DNA from: Hansschlegelia beijingensis | GTDB lineage: Bacteria > Pseudomonadota > Alphaproteobacteria > Rhizobiales > Methylopilaceae | Assembly: GCF_014196425.1 (NCBI RefSeq) | Contig: NZ_JACIDR010000005.1 | Span: forward strand, 124,001 to 188,000 | Direction: 5' to 3' | DNA: 64,000 bases | Part shown: in pieces, positions 25,976 through 36,308 of the stretch | How the letters are laid out: every line of letters begins with the position of its first letter | How positions within the stretch are numbered: the stretch's first letter is position 1 | Program-made: the position numbers and the translations under genes | The notes under the pieces: model-generated | Told to the model about the DNA's origin: nothing | The model's input: only the letters and a program-made list of their open reading frames with translations | Databases searched by the model: none

Positions 25976-26413
25976 ATGGTCGGGCTCAGGCGGGCAGTCG
26001 CCGTTCTTTGCCTGGCGGGCGCGGCGCTGGCCGCTCCCGCCGAAGCCGCCCCGGGCGACCGGCAGTTCGTCGGCGTCGATCGCCACGACCCGTCGACCTT
26101 CCTGAGGGCGGTGCGGGCCGGCGCCGACTTCGTGAAGGGCGGCCGTGGCCGGCAGTTCCGGGTGATCCTCGCGAACTCCGGCGTCATCGTCGTGATTCCG
26201 GGCACCTCGACCGTTCAGATGCAGCTCGCGGAGGCGACGCGCGGCGCCCGCGGCCTGCAGATCATCGCCTGCCGCGAGACGATCGACGCCCTGTCCAAGG
26301 CCAACCGTCGGCGCGTGCCGGTTCTTCAAGGCGTCACGTTGATGCCCTGCGCGAGCCTGCGGAACAAGATGACGGTCGCAGGCTGGCAGGAAGCTCCGGG
26401 GCTGGGCTACTAG
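25976..26413 (+). CDS. Exported DsrE-like protein
   Basis: A 145-aa protein with a signal peptide (RRAVAVLCLAGAALAAPAEA), so probably periplasmic. The mature part has an alternating beta-alpha pattern (FRVILANSGVIVVIPG, GLQIIACRETIDALSKANRR, LQGVTLMPCASLRNKM) resembling the DsrE/DsrF fold. Two cysteines (IIACRE, LMPCAS) sit in positions used for sulfur relay in that family, but no function can be assigned. ATG 25976 follows GGGAGG closely. A GTG at 25958 is a weaker alternative. It lies 25 bp after bamE and is likely co-transcribed. Confidence 0.6.
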   Translation: MVGLRRAVAVLCLAGAALAAPAEAAPGDRQFVGVDRHDPSTFLRAVRAGADFVKGGRGRQFRVILANSGVIVVIPGTSTVQMQLAEATRGARGLQIIACRETIDALSKANRRRVPVLQGVTLMPCASLRNKMTVAGWQEAPGLGY

Positions 26414-26443
26414 CGTCCGGACACAGGGGCCCGGCGATCGCGC

Positions 26444-26881
26444 ATGCCGCTTCATCTGCAAAAGCTCTGCGTGGGATGCGATTCGCCGGAAGACCTCCGC
26501 GGCTGGATCGACGAGCGCATGGCGGAGCGCCGCCGACGGGGAGCCCCGGAGGAGCAGGTCCATGTCACCCGGATGGCGCCGAAGCGCGCCGCCGAGCTTC
26601 TCGACGGCGGCTCGCTCTACTGGGTGATCAAGGGCGTGATTCTGGTCCGCCAGCCCCTTCTCGACCTGAGAACCGTCACGGGCGCGGACGGCGTGGAGCG
26701 TTGCGAACTGGTCCTGCTGCCGGAGCTCGTTCCGGTGCGGCCTGCGCCGCGTCGGCCGTTCCAGGGCTGGCGTTATCTGCCCCACGCGGACGCCCCGGCC
26801 GATCTCGCAGAGGACGAGCGCCGCGCGCCAGGGCTGCCGACGCATCTCGTCACGGAGTTGCGCATGCTGGGGTTGCTGTGA
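26444..26881 (+). CDS. DUF1489 family protein
   Basis: A 145-aa soluble protein with the family opening LHLQKLCVGCDSPEDLRGW. Central features are VTRMAPKRAAELLDGGSLYWVIKG and a C-terminal FQGWRYL...ADLAEDERRAPGLP...LRMLGLL. The family is nearly confined to Alphaproteobacteria and has no known role. It lies in the rightward run bamE - DsrE-like - DUF1489 - DUF599. Confidence 0.88.
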   Translation: MPLHLQKLCVGCDSPEDLRGWIDERMAERRRRGAPEEQVHVTRMAPKRAAELLDGGSLYWVIKGVILVRQPLLDLRTVTGADGVERCELVLLPELVPVRPAPRRPFQGWRYLPHADAPADLAEDERRAPGLPTHLVTELRMLGLL

Positions 26882-26909
26882 GCGCCCGCGCCTCCTCGGA
26901 GCCGCTCCC

Positions 26910-27587
26910 GTGAGCCCCTTCACGGCGCTCGACCTCGTGGCGCTCTGCGTCTTCTTCGGCATCTGGTTCGTGCATCACCTCGTCTCGGAGAGGTCGCCCG
27001 GCGGGCTAAGCTCCGTGATGGCGCGACGCCGCCGCGAGTGGATGGGGCGCATGAGCGCGCGCGAAGCCAGGATGCCCGACTCGATCACCATGCAGGGCCT
27101 GCAGAACGGCTCCGCCTTCTTCGCCTCGACGTCGCTGATCGCGATCGGCGGCGGCCTCGCCGCCCTTCAGGCGAGCCAGCAGGCGATCGAAGTGTTCGCC
27201 GCCCTGCCCTTCGGCGTCGCCACCACGCCCCAGCTCTACGACGTCAAGGTGGTCGGGTTTTCGGCGATCTTCGTCTACATCTTCTTCAAGTTCGTCTGGG
27301 CGTACCGGCTGTTCAACTACTGCTCGATCCTGATCGTCGCCGCGCCGCCGCCGGACATGCGCGGCACGCCCGAGATGGACATCGCCGTCGAGCGGGCGGC
27401 GCGCATGAACATCGAGGCCGGGCGGCACTTCAACCGCGGCTTGCGTTCGCTGTTCTTCGTGCTCGCCTATCTGGGCTGGTTCCTCAGCCCGATGGTGCTG
27501 ATCGCGTCCAGCATCGTCGTCTGGATCGTGCTGTACCGCCGCCAGTTCGCGTCGGAGTCGCTACGCGCCGCAAGCTTCGGCGAGTGA
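26910..27587 (+). CDS. DUF599 family membrane protein
   Basis: A 225-aa inner-membrane protein with about four hydrophobic segments: ALDLVALCVFFGIWFV, FASTSLIAIGGGLAAL, VGFSAIFVYIFFKFVWAY and LFFVLAYLGWFLSPMVLIAS. The conserved DSITMQGLQNGSAFFAST identifies DUF599. No function is known. The start is GTG 26910. Its 3' end overlaps the convergent cimA 3' end by 27 bases (27561-27587), so the two genes share coding DNA on opposite strands. Confidence 0.85.
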   Translation: MSPFTALDLVALCVFFGIWFVHHLVSERSPGGLSSVMARRRREWMGRMSAREARMPDSITMQGLQNGSAFFASTSLIAIGGGLAALQASQQAIEVFAALPFGVATTPQLYDVKVVGFSAIFVYIFFKFVWAYRLFNYCSILIVAAPPPDMRGTPEMDIAVERAARMNIEAGRHFNRGLRSLFFVLAYLGWFLSPMVLIASSIVVWIVLYRRQFASESLRAASFGE

Positions 27588-29185
27588 CGACGCGCCGGCC
27601 GGCGCGCCGGCCCTGAGGAGCTTGTAGGTCACGCTGTCGACCAGCGCCTCGAACGAGGCGTCGATGATGTTCGGCGAGACCCCGACGGTCGTCCAGCTTT
27701 CGCCTTTCCCGTCGGTCGACTCGATCAACACGCGGGTTATCGCCTCGGTGCCGCCGTTCAGGATGCGGACCTTGTAGTCCGTGAGCTTCAGGTCGGTGAT
27801 GAAGGGCTGGTATCGCCCGAGGTCCTTGCGGAGCGCCAGGTCGAGCGCGTTCACCGGACCGATCCCCTCCGCCGCCGTGATCAGCGGCTCGCCGTCGACG
27901 ACGACCTTCACGACCGCTTCGGAAACGGTGACGAGTTCGCCGACGGCGTTGTGCCGACGCTCGACCATCACGCGGAAGCTCTCGACGGAGAAGTAGTCCG
28001 GCACGCGGCCGAGCGCGCGGCGGGCGAGCAGCGCGAAGGAGGCGTCGGCGCCCTCATAGGCGTAGCCCTGCGCCTCACGTTCCTTGACCAGCGCGAGGAG
28101 GACGTCGACCCGGGGGTCGCCGCGGTCCGCCTCCACGCCCACGCGAGCGAGTTCGGCGAGCAGGTTGGACTTCCCGCCCTGGTCGGACACCAGCAGACGG
28201 CGGCGGTTGCCGACGCTTTCCGGCGGCACGTGCTCATAGGTGCGCGGGTTCTTCAGGATCGCGGAGGCGTGGATTCCGGCCTTGGTGGCGAAGGCGTTGA
28301 CCCCGACATACGGCGCGTAGCGGTTCGCGGGCCGGTTCAACAGTTCGTCGAAGGAGCGCGAGAGCTGCGACAGCGACGCCAGAGCCTCGTCGCTGACGGC
28401 GATCTCGAAACGCTCCGCGAATTCGGGCTTGAGCTTCAGGGTCGGGATCAGCGTCGTCAGGTTGGCGTTGCCGCAGCGCTCGCCGAGGCCGTTCAGCGTG
28501 CCCTGGATCTGCCGCGCGCCTGCCCGCACGGCGGCGAGCGAATTGGCGACGCCGAGCCCCATGTCGTCATGGGCGTGGATGCCCAGCCTTTCGCCCGGCA
28601 CCACGCCGGCGGCCCGGGCGACGATGGCGGCGACCTCCTCGACGGTCGTGCCGCCGTTCGTGTCGCACATCACCGCCCAGCGGGCGCCGGCGTCGATCGC
28701 GGCTTCAAGGCAGGCCAGCGCATAGGACGGGTTGGCCTTGAAGCCGTCGAAGAAGTGCTCGCAGTCGATCATCGTCTCGCGGCCGGCGGCGACGGACGCC
28801 TCCACCGTCTCGCGGATCTGCCCGAGGTTTTCCTCGAGCGAAATTCCCAGCGCCTCGACGACGTGGAAGTCCCAGCTCTTGGCCACGAAGCAGCAGGCCT
28901 GGGCCTCGGCCCGCAGCACGCCCTGCAGCCCGGGATCGTTCGAAGCCGAACGGCCCGCGCGCTTGGTCATGCCAAAGGCGGTGAAGCGCGCGCGTGCGGT
29001 GCGCGGCGCGGAGAAGAACTCGGTGTCCGTCGGGTTCGCGCCGGGGAAGCCGCCCTCGACATAGTCCACGCCCAGTCCGTCCAGCAGCCGCGCCACCAGG
29101 ATCTTGTCCTGGAGCGTGAAGTCGACGCCCGCCGTCTGGGCGCCGTCACGCAGCGTGGTGTCGAACAGATAGAGGCGCTCCCGGG

Positions 29186-29189
<4 letters not shown>
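27561..29189 (-). CDS. cimA: Citramalate synthase
   Basis: A 542-aa DRE-TIM metallolyase that condenses pyruvate and acetyl-CoA to citramalate, giving isoleucine via 2-oxobutyrate. Signatures are [17 protein letters not shown] near the N-terminus, [19 protein letters not shown], and [20 protein letters not shown] with the metal-binding His-x-His. A C-terminal LeuA-type regulatory domain ([18 protein letters not shown]) implies feedback control. The long C-terminal half and [10 protein letters not shown] separate it from LeuA. ATG 29189 overlaps the cysS stop (ATGA), fixing the start. The cysS-cimA pairing is common in rhizobia. Confidence 0.9.
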
Positions 29190-30544
<1,355 letters not shown>

Positions 30545-30972
30545 GCCCCGTCCTCCTCGTGGGCCGGGGTGTCGTTCTTCTCGCAAAAGATCAAGAAAAA
30601 ACCGCCGCGGCCAGCCTCAGCTATGCGCAGATAATGACGATCCGGTTGGTGGCGTCGGCGCGTCCGGCGGCGTTCATGGCGCGGACAATGATCACGCGGG
30701 CAAGCTCCGTCAAGCCTTGGCGCCAGCGGGACAAACCGCCCGGCGGCCGGGCTGGAAATGGGGCGATGACGTGACGCGCGGCTTCGGAGCGCCCTCCGCC
30801 GGCGGCCCGGAATCCTAAGAAGATCTTGAGGATCAAGCACCTAGATTACCAAGATTTAAGGCGGCGCGCGCTGGCGCCCCTCTGCCGGCAAAGCTATCTT
30901 CCGTGACGCGCCAAGAGGAGCGTCTCCGCTTCTCGAAGGTGCGAAGTCTTAGGGAACCCTTAGGAGGCTATC
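30545..30972. other. 428-bp cysS-pqqA divergent intergenic region
   Basis: No convincing gene is present on either strand. It must carry the promoters of cysS and of the pqq operon. Visible elements are a 13-bp imperfect dyad CTTGAGGATCAAG (30825-30837), an AT-richer patch around 30838-30860, and a strong TAGGAGG ribosome binding site at 30961-30967 ahead of pqqA. I could not assign a clear -35/-10 pair. Confidence 0.5.
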
Positions 30973-31053
30973 ATGGCCATTTGGACCGCTCCGATCGTCG
31001 AAGAGACCCCCGTCGGTCTCGAAGTCACGTCGTACAGCCCGGCCGAGCTCTGA
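30973..31053 (+). CDS. pqqA: PQQ precursor peptide PqqA
   Basis: A 26-aa ribosomal peptide, MAIWTAPIVEETPVGLEVTS then YSPAEL, which is the substrate for pyrroloquinoline quinone synthesis. The conserved E-V-T-S-Y motif supplies Glu17 and Tyr21, spaced by three residues, which PqqE crosslinks and which become the PQQ skeleton. TAGGAGG sits 5 bases before the ATG. It is the first gene of the pqqABCDE cluster, with a 52-bp gap before pqqB, the usual place for uneven expression of the abundant precursor. Confidence 0.96.
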   Translation: MAIWTAPIVEETPVGLEVTSYSPAEL

Positions 31054-31105
31054 GCTGAAGCCGTGACTGTATTCGAGACGATCTGAGGAAGGATCGGCTT
31101 TCGCC

Positions 31106-32056
31106 ATGTCTCTTCGGATGATCGTTCTCGGATCAGCTGCCGGCGGCGGCTTTCCCCAGTGGAATTGCCGCTGTCCGGTGTGCGCTCTGGCGTGGGACAA
31201 CGACCCGCGCGTGAAGCGCCGCACCCAGTCCTCGATCGCGGTCGAAACCGGTCGGGGCGCCTGGACGCTGTTCAACGCTTCGCCTGACCTGCGCTCGCAG
31301 ATCCTGGCGACGCCGAAGCTGCAGCCGACCGGGCTGCGCGAGACTCCGATCCGTTCGGTGGTCCTCACCAATGGCGACGTCGATCATGTCGACGGGCTGA
31401 TCACGCTGCGTGAACGTTCGCCGCTGACGGTCTACGCCACGTCGCAGATCTCCGCGGTGCTCGACTCGAATCCGATCTTTGGCGTTCTGGCTAAGGACGT
31501 CGTCGGTCGCCAGACGGTCGAACTCGACAAGCCGTTCAGGATCGACGACGCGACGATCGAGTTCTTCGGGGTGCCGGGCAAAGTCCCGCTCTATCTCGAG
31601 ACCGAGAATCTGAAGATCGGAGATACGTCCGGCGACACCGTTGGCGTCGACATCCGCAAGGACGGCCGGCGTCTGGTCTACATCCCCGGATGCGCGGTCG
31701 TGAATGACGGCGTCCTGCGCCGGGTGGACGGCGCCGACGTCCTGCTGTTCGACGGGACTGTTTTCGAAGACGACGAGATGCGAAAGGCCGGCGTCGGCGA
31801 GAAGACCGGCCGACGCATGGGACACGTGCCGCTTTCGGGCGACGGCGGATCCATGACGGCCTTCGACGGCGTGAAGGTAGGTCGCAAGATCTACATTCAC
31901 ATCAACAATACGAACCCGATTCTCGTAGCCGGCTCGCCCGAGCGGCGGACCGTCGAGGATCATGGCTGGGAAGTGTCGGAAGACGGGCTCGAGGTGACGG
32001 TCGGAGAGGCCGTCCGCTCCGTTGAACGGCAGGATCGCGGGTCAACCGCGGCATAG
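31106..32056 (+). CDS. pqqB: PQQ biosynthesis protein PqqB (metallo-beta-lactamase fold hydroxylase)
   Basis: A 316-aa cytoplasmic protein. The N-terminus RMIVLGSAAGGGFPQWNCRC is diagnostic, and the metal-site loop LTNGDVDHVDGL lies near residue 95. PqqB is reported to act on the crosslinked Glu-Tyr intermediate as an oxygenase before the PqqC step. The later MGHVPLSGDGGSMTAF and HINNTNPIL segments are also conserved. It sits between pqqA and pqqC in the operon. Length is normal. Confidence 0.95.
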   Translation: MSLRMIVLGSAAGGGFPQWNCRCPVCALAWDNDPRVKRRTQSSIAVETGRGAWTLFNASPDLRSQILATPKLQPTGLRETPIRSVVLTNGDVDHVDGLITLRERSPLTVYATSQISAVLDSNPIFGVLAKDVVGRQTVELDKPFRIDDATIEFFGVPGKVPLYLETENLKIGDTSGDTVGVDIRKDGRRLVYIPGCAVVNDGVLRRVDGADVLLFDGTVFEDDEMRKAGVGEKTGRRMGHVPLSGDGGSMTAFDGVKVGRKIYIHINNTNPILVAGSPERRTVEDHGWEVSEDGLEVTVGEAVRSVERQDRGSTAA

Positions 32057-32073
32057 ACTGCGGAGGATTTGCG

Positions 32074-32826
32074 ATGTCGGACCTGCTCACCGCGAGCCAG
32101 CTTGAGGAGCGCCTTCGCGAGGTCGGCGCGACCCGCTATCATCACCTCCATCCGTTCCAGCTGCGGCTGCAGTCCGGCGCGTGCTCGCGCGGCGAGGTCG
32201 AGGCCTGGGCGCTCAACCGCTACCTCTATCAGGCCTGCATCCCGCAGAAGGACGCCATCATCCTGTCGCGGATGGAGGACGCGCAGCTGCGCCGCGAATG
32301 GCGGCAGCGCATCATCGACCATGACGGCGAGCGCGAGGGCGAAGGCGGCATCGCCAAGTGGCTGAAGCTGACCGACGATCTCGGCCTCGACCGCGGCGCC
32401 GTGATGAGCGGCGAACTGGCCCTACCCGCCACGAAATTCGCCGTGAACGCCTACATGACCTTCGTGCGCGATCGTTCGCTGCTGGAGGCGGTCGCCTCAT
32501 CGCTCACCGAGCTGTTCTCGCCGATGGTGATCGCGACGCGCGTCTCGGGGATGCTGGCGAACTACGACTATGTCACGCAGGAGACGCTCGCCTATTTCAC
32601 GGCGCGGCCGGTGCAGGCCAAGCGCGACAGCGATTTCGCGCTCGACTACTGCAAGACGCACGCACGGACGCCGGAGCAGCAGCGGGCGGTGATCGCCGCC
32701 CTGGAGTTCAAGTGCTCGATGCTGTGGGCCATGTTGGACGCGCTCGAGCATGCCTATCTGTACGCCAAGCCTTGGCCCGACGCGTTCCGGCCCGCGGACC
32801 AGGCTGATCGGCAGGCGGCGGAATGA
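32074..32826 (+). CDS. pqqC: Pyrroloquinoline-quinone synthase PqqC
   Basis: A 250-aa cofactorless oxidase that performs ring closure and the final eight-electron oxidation to PQQ. It is an all-helical protein of the TENA/heme-oxygenase fold. Family segments include HHLHPFQLRLQSGACSR, LNRYLYQACIPQKDA, ELFSPMVIATRVSGMLANY and LDYCKTHARTPEQQ. It is separate from pqqD, overlapping it by 4 bases, unlike the pqqC/D fusion known from Methylobacterium extorquens. Confidence 0.95.
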   Translation: MSDLLTASQLEERLREVGATRYHHLHPFQLRLQSGACSRGEVEAWALNRYLYQACIPQKDAIILSRMEDAQLRREWRQRIIDHDGEREGEGGIAKWLKLTDDLGLDRGAVMSGELALPATKFAVNAYMTFVRDRSLLEAVASSLTELFSPMVIATRVSGMLANYDYVTQETLAYFTARPVQAKRDSDFALDYCKTHARTPEQQRAVIAALEFKCSMLWAMLDALEHAYLYAKPWPDAFRPADQADRQAAE

Positions 32827-33104
32827 CGGAAGTCTCGTCCGACGCCACGCCGAGCCTTCCGCGGGGCGTACGCCTGCGGAGGGACGAGGTTCGCAACCAG
32901 TGGCTGCTGCTCGCGCCGGAGCGCGTGCTGCACCCGGACGCAATCGCCGTCGCGGTGCTCGAACGCTGCGACGGGGTGAGGACGGTCTCCGCGATCGTCG
33001 ATGATCTGGCGACCGCCTATGCGGCGCCGCGCGAGACGATCGAGACGGACGTCAAGGCGATGCTTGCGGACCTCGCCAACAAGCGCGTGCTGGACCTCGG
33101 CTGA
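32823..33104 (+). CDS. pqqD: PQQ peptide chaperone PqqD
   Basis: A 93-aa RiPP recognition element that binds PqqA and presents it to PqqE. The winged-helix core reads [21 protein letters not shown], then [20 protein letters not shown] and VDDLATAY. The start ATG overlaps the pqqC stop (ATGA), and pqqE follows after 13 bp. Its stand-alone form supports the classic five-gene arrangement. Confidence 0.94.
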   Translation: MTEVSSDATPSLPRGVRLRRDEVRNQWLLLAPERVLHPDAIAVAVLERCDGVRTVSAIVDDLATAYAAPRETIETDVKAMLADLANKRVLDLG

Positions 33105-33117
33105 GGAGGCCGAAGCC

Positions 33118-34308
33118 ATGAACGACATGACGATCCCAAATCCGGCGGAAGCGGCCCGCGTGCCGCCGCCGGCGCCGCTCGGCATGCTCGCCGAGCTGAC
33201 GCATCGCTGCCCGCTGTCCTGCCCCTACTGCTCGAATCCCGTCGAGCTCGACAAGCGCTCCGGCGAACTCGACACCGAGACCTGGAAGCGGGTGTTCTCC
33301 GAGGCCGCCGCGATGGGGGTGCTGCACCTCCACCTTTCGGGCGGTGAGCCGACCGCTCGCAAGGACATCGTGGAGCTCACCGCCCACGCCGTGAAGGTCG
33401 GGCTCTACACCAACCTCATCACCTCCGGGATCGGCGTCACGCGGGAGAAGCTGGAAGAGCTCGCCACTGCGGGCCTGGACCACGTCCAGCTGTCGATCCA
33501 GGACGCGCTGCCGGACACCGCCGACCGCATCGCGGGGCTCAAGGGCGCCCATGAGAAGAAGCGGATCTTCGCCGGCTGGGTGCTCGAACTCGGCCTGCCG
33601 CTGACGATCAACGCGGTCATCCATCGCGCCAACATCGAGAACATCGAGCCGCTGGTGAACATGGCGCTCGAATTCGGCGCGCGCCGCGTCGAGATCGCGC
33701 ATTCGCAGTATTACGGCTGGGCGCTCGAGAACCGCCGGATGCTGATGCCGACCCGCGAGCAGGTGATGCGCGCGGCCGAGACCGTGGAGCGGCTGCGCGA
33801 CGAGCTCAAGGGCAAGCTGGTGATCGACGCCGTCGTGCCCGACTATTACGCGCGCCGGCCAAAACCCTGCGTGGGCGGCTGGGGACGCCAGTCGCTCAAC
33901 GTCACGCCCTCGGGCAAGGTGCTGCCCTGCCACGCGGCGGAGACCATCAAGCACCTGAAGTTCGACTACGTCACCGAGCGCAGCCTGCCGGACATCTGGG
34001 CGAACTCCTCCGCCTTCGAGGCCTATCGCGGCACCAGCTGGATGAAGGAGCCCTGCAAGGGCTGCCCGCGCAAGGAGATCGATTTCGGCGGATGCCGCTG
34101 CCAGGCGCTCGCGATCACCGGCGATCCCGAACAGGCCGATCCCGCCTGCTCGCTGTCGCCGTTCCACGCCAAGATCGTGGCCCTGGCGATCAAGGACGCC
34201 GCCGTGGATCAGACGGATTACGTCTACCGCCGCTTCGGCGGCGTGCCCGACCCGCGCGTGACCGTCACGCACAACAACGCGCCCGTCCCGGCTGGCCCGG
34301 TGGACTGA
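33118..34308 (+). CDS. pqqE: PqqA peptide cyclase PqqE (radical SAM)
   Basis: A 396-aa radical-SAM enzyme that forms the Glu-Tyr C-C crosslink in PqqA. The SAM cluster motif C-x3-C-x2-C is at Cys31, Cys35 and Cys38 ([13 protein letters not shown]), followed by [15 protein letters not shown]-terminal SPASM region binds auxiliary clusters through cysteines in [17 protein letters not shown] and [21 protein letters not shown] ten bases upstream and ATG 33118 set the start; the longer frame from 33001 overlaps pqqD. It is the last gene of the cluster. Confidence 0.96.
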   Translation: MNDMTIPNPAEAARVPPPAPLGMLAELTHRCPLSCPYCSNPVELDKRSGELDTETWKRVFSEAAAMGVLHLHLSGGEPTARKDIVELTAHAVKVGLYTNLITSGIGVTREKLEELATAGLDHVQLSIQDALPDTADRIAGLKGAHEKKRIFAGWVLELGLPLTINAVIHRANIENIEPLVNMALEFGARRVEIAHSQYYGWALENRRMLMPTREQVMRAAETVERLRDELKGKLVIDAVVPDYYARRPKPCVGGWGRQSLNVTPSGKVLPCHAAETIKHLKFDYVTERSLPDIWANSSAFEAYRGTSWMKEPCKGCPRKEIDFGGCRCQALAITGDPEQADPACSLSPFHAKIVALAIKDAAVDQTDYVYRRFGGVPDPRVTVTHNNAPVPAGPVD

Positions 34309-34453
34309 GCCGCCAGGAGGGCTCCGGCTGCTCTGACGGGCCGGATCCGCGCGACTCGGCGCAATCTCATTTTCCTCGGGCCCTGTGCGGATCGGGCCTC
34401 AGCGGCTAAACAAGCCGGGGGCAACGCGCGCCGACTCGCGCTTAGGGACTGGC

Positions 34454-35611
34454 ATGAGGTCGTTTCTCGCCGCTGTCGCGGCTTTTCCGCTCGTCTTCGC
34501 GTCCGTCGGCGCGCAGGCGCAGCAGGGGTCCGAGACCTGCCTGCGGCTCGAGGCCCAGCTCGCCTCCTTGGGGCGGCCGCGCCAGGCGGACCCGCGTCAG
34601 CTCCAGCAGGCCGCCGCCCGCCAGCAGGCCGAGCTCGACCGCACGACCGCCTACGCCAAGGGGCTGGGCTGCGGACGCCGCTTCTTCTTCTCGCCCGATC
34701 CGCCCGCCGAATGCAGGCCTCTCACCGACCGCATCCGCCAGATGCAGGCCAATCTCGACCGGCTGAGCGCGCAGCTCGCCCAGGCGAGCCAGGGCGGCGG
34801 AGGCGATCCGCGTCGGCGGGAGCTTTTGATCGCCCTGGCCCGCAACGAGTGCGGCCCGCAATACCGTCTCGTCGAGCGGCGGGTTCCCGGCCAGCCGCAG
34901 AAGCGCGGCTTCTTCGACTTCCTGTTCGGCGGCCCGGGCTCGGAGGAGCCGTCGCAGGGCGAGACCGTGATCGAGCCGGAGATGTCGCCGGAATCGACCC
35001 CGCGCGTCTCCACCTTCCGCACCGTCTGCGTGCGGACCTGCGACGGCTTCTTCTTCCCGATCTCGTATCAGACGACCCGCAACGCCTTCGAACGCGACGA
35101 AGCGATCTGTCAGGCCACCTGCCCCGGCACGGAGGCGAAGCTGTTCGCCTACCCGAACCCGGGCGGCCAGATCGACCAGGCCGCGAGCGTCGACGGCGAG
35201 CCCTACACGAAGCTCGAGAACGCTTTCCGCTACCGCAAGGAGTTCGTTTCAGGCTGCTCCTGCAAGCCCGAGGGGATGAGCTGGGCTCAGGCGCTTCAGG
35301 GCGTCGAGGACAAGACCGTCAAGAAGGGCGACATCGTCGTCGACGAGCAGAAGGCCCAGGAGCTTTCGCGCCCCCAGGGCGAGGCGACGTTGCGCGCGGC
35401 GCCGAAGCCGCAGAGCCCGCAGCAGCGGGCGTCCGGCGCCGCCGAGCCGGCCCAGCCTCAGGACGACCAGCGGCCGACCGGCGGCGCGGCGCCGTCTCCC
35501 GCCGGCGTGCCGGACGACGTCATCATCCTGAAGCAGCCGCCGCTCGAGCGCGGACGGATCGAACGCCGGCCCCTCGATGGCCCGGCCGTCGAACGCGCTC
35601 CGCAGCAATGA
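34454..35611 (+). CDS. Exported DUF2865 protein
   Basis: A 385-aa protein with signal peptide (RSFLAAVAAFPLVFASVGAQA) and a Gln-rich coiled segment. The cysteine-rich DUF2865 core includes CGRRFFFSPDPP, TVCVRTCDGFFFPISYQT and AICQATCPGTEAKLFAYPNP. A low-complexity Pro/Ala/Gln C-terminus follows. The family is common in rhizobia and of unknown function. Its many cysteines suggest disulfides in the periplasm. It lies 145 bp after pqqE and 66 bp before trpG and is probably a separate unit. Confidence 0.85.
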   Translation: MRSFLAAVAAFPLVFASVGAQAQQGSETCLRLEAQLASLGRPRQADPRQLQQAAARQQAELDRTTAYAKGLGCGRRFFFSPDPPAECRPLTDRIRQMQANLDRLSAQLAQASQGGGGDPRRRELLIALARNECGPQYRLVERRVPGQPQKRGFFDFLFGGPGSEEPSQGETVIEPEMSPESTPRVSTFRTVCVRTCDGFFFPISYQTTRNAFERDEAICQATCPGTEAKLFAYPNPGGQIDQAASVDGEPYTKLENAFRYRKEFVSGCSCKPEGMSWAQALQGVEDKTVKKGDIVVDEQKAQELSRPQGEATLRAAPKPQSPQQRASGAAEPAQPQDDQRPTGGAAPSPAGVPDDVIILKQPPLERGRIERRPLDGPAVERAPQQ

Positions 35612-35677
35612 GGCCGCGCCGCCCTTGACGCGCTGCGCCGCTGCGCATTGAGTGCGCGCCTTGAGAGAGCCGCCGCG

Positions 35678-36298
35678 ATGACCGCCGTCACCCTGATCGA
35701 CAACTACGACAGCTTCACCTGGAACGTCGTCCACGCTCTGGGCGCGCTCGGCGCCGAGGTGAAGGTCGTGCGCAACGACAAGGCCACGGCGGACGAGGTT
35801 CTGGCCGAAGGGCCGGACGCGATCGTCATCTCGCCCGGCCCGTGCACGCCGCACGAGGCCGGCGTGTCCTGCGAACTGATCGCGCGAGCCGCGGGCCAGG
35901 TCCCGGTCTTCGGCGTCTGCCTTGGCCATCAGGCCATCGGCGAAGTGTTCGGCGGCGCGGTCGTGCGCGCGCCGAGCCCCGTGCACGGCAAGCTGGCGCG
36001 GATCAATCATGCGGGGCGCGGCGTCTTCCGTGGCCTCAACGGGCCCCTTCAGGCGACGCGGTACCACTCGCTCGTGGTTCGGCGCGACGACCTGCCCGAT
36101 GCGCTCGAGGTGACCGCCGAGACCGACGACGGCCTGATCATGGGGCTGTCGCATCGCCAGTGGCCGATCCACGGCGTCCAGTTCCACCCCGAAAGCATCG
36201 CGTCCGAGCACGGCGCTTCGATCTTCGGGAACTTCCTCGCCGACGCAGCCGAGTGGAACGCCGAACGCCGGCGGCTCGCGGCCGCGCGCGCGTCCTGA
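35678..36298 (+). CDS. trpG: Anthranilate synthase component II (glutamine amidotransferase)
   Basis: A 206-aa class I amidotransferase that supplies ammonia for anthranilate synthesis in the tryptophan pathway. The nucleophile Cys81 is in [11 protein letters not shown], and the His/Glu of the triad are in [11 protein letters not shown]. The N-terminal [14 protein letters not shown] and [12 protein letters not shown] are typical. The start is ATG 35678. It is the first of trpG-trpD-trpC. trpE is not adjacent; the DUF2865 gene lies upstream instead. Confidence 0.95.
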   Translation: MTAVTLIDNYDSFTWNVVHALGALGAEVKVVRNDKATADEVLAEGPDAIVISPGPCTPHEAGVSCELIARAAGQVPVFGVCLGHQAIGEVFGGAVVRAPSPVHGKLARINHAGRGVFRGLNGPLQATRYHSLVVRRDDLPDALEVTAETDDGLIMGLSHRQWPIHGVQFHPESIASEHGASIFGNFLADAAEWNAERRRLAAARAS

Positions 36299-36308
36299 GA
36301 CCCCGACA

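Noticed and set aside
31054-31105. Attenuator or terminator between pqqA and pqqB
   Set aside because: Only short stems are possible (CGATC/GATCG and AAGCCG/CGGCTT with a long loop), and there is no T-tract; too weak to report as a terminator.
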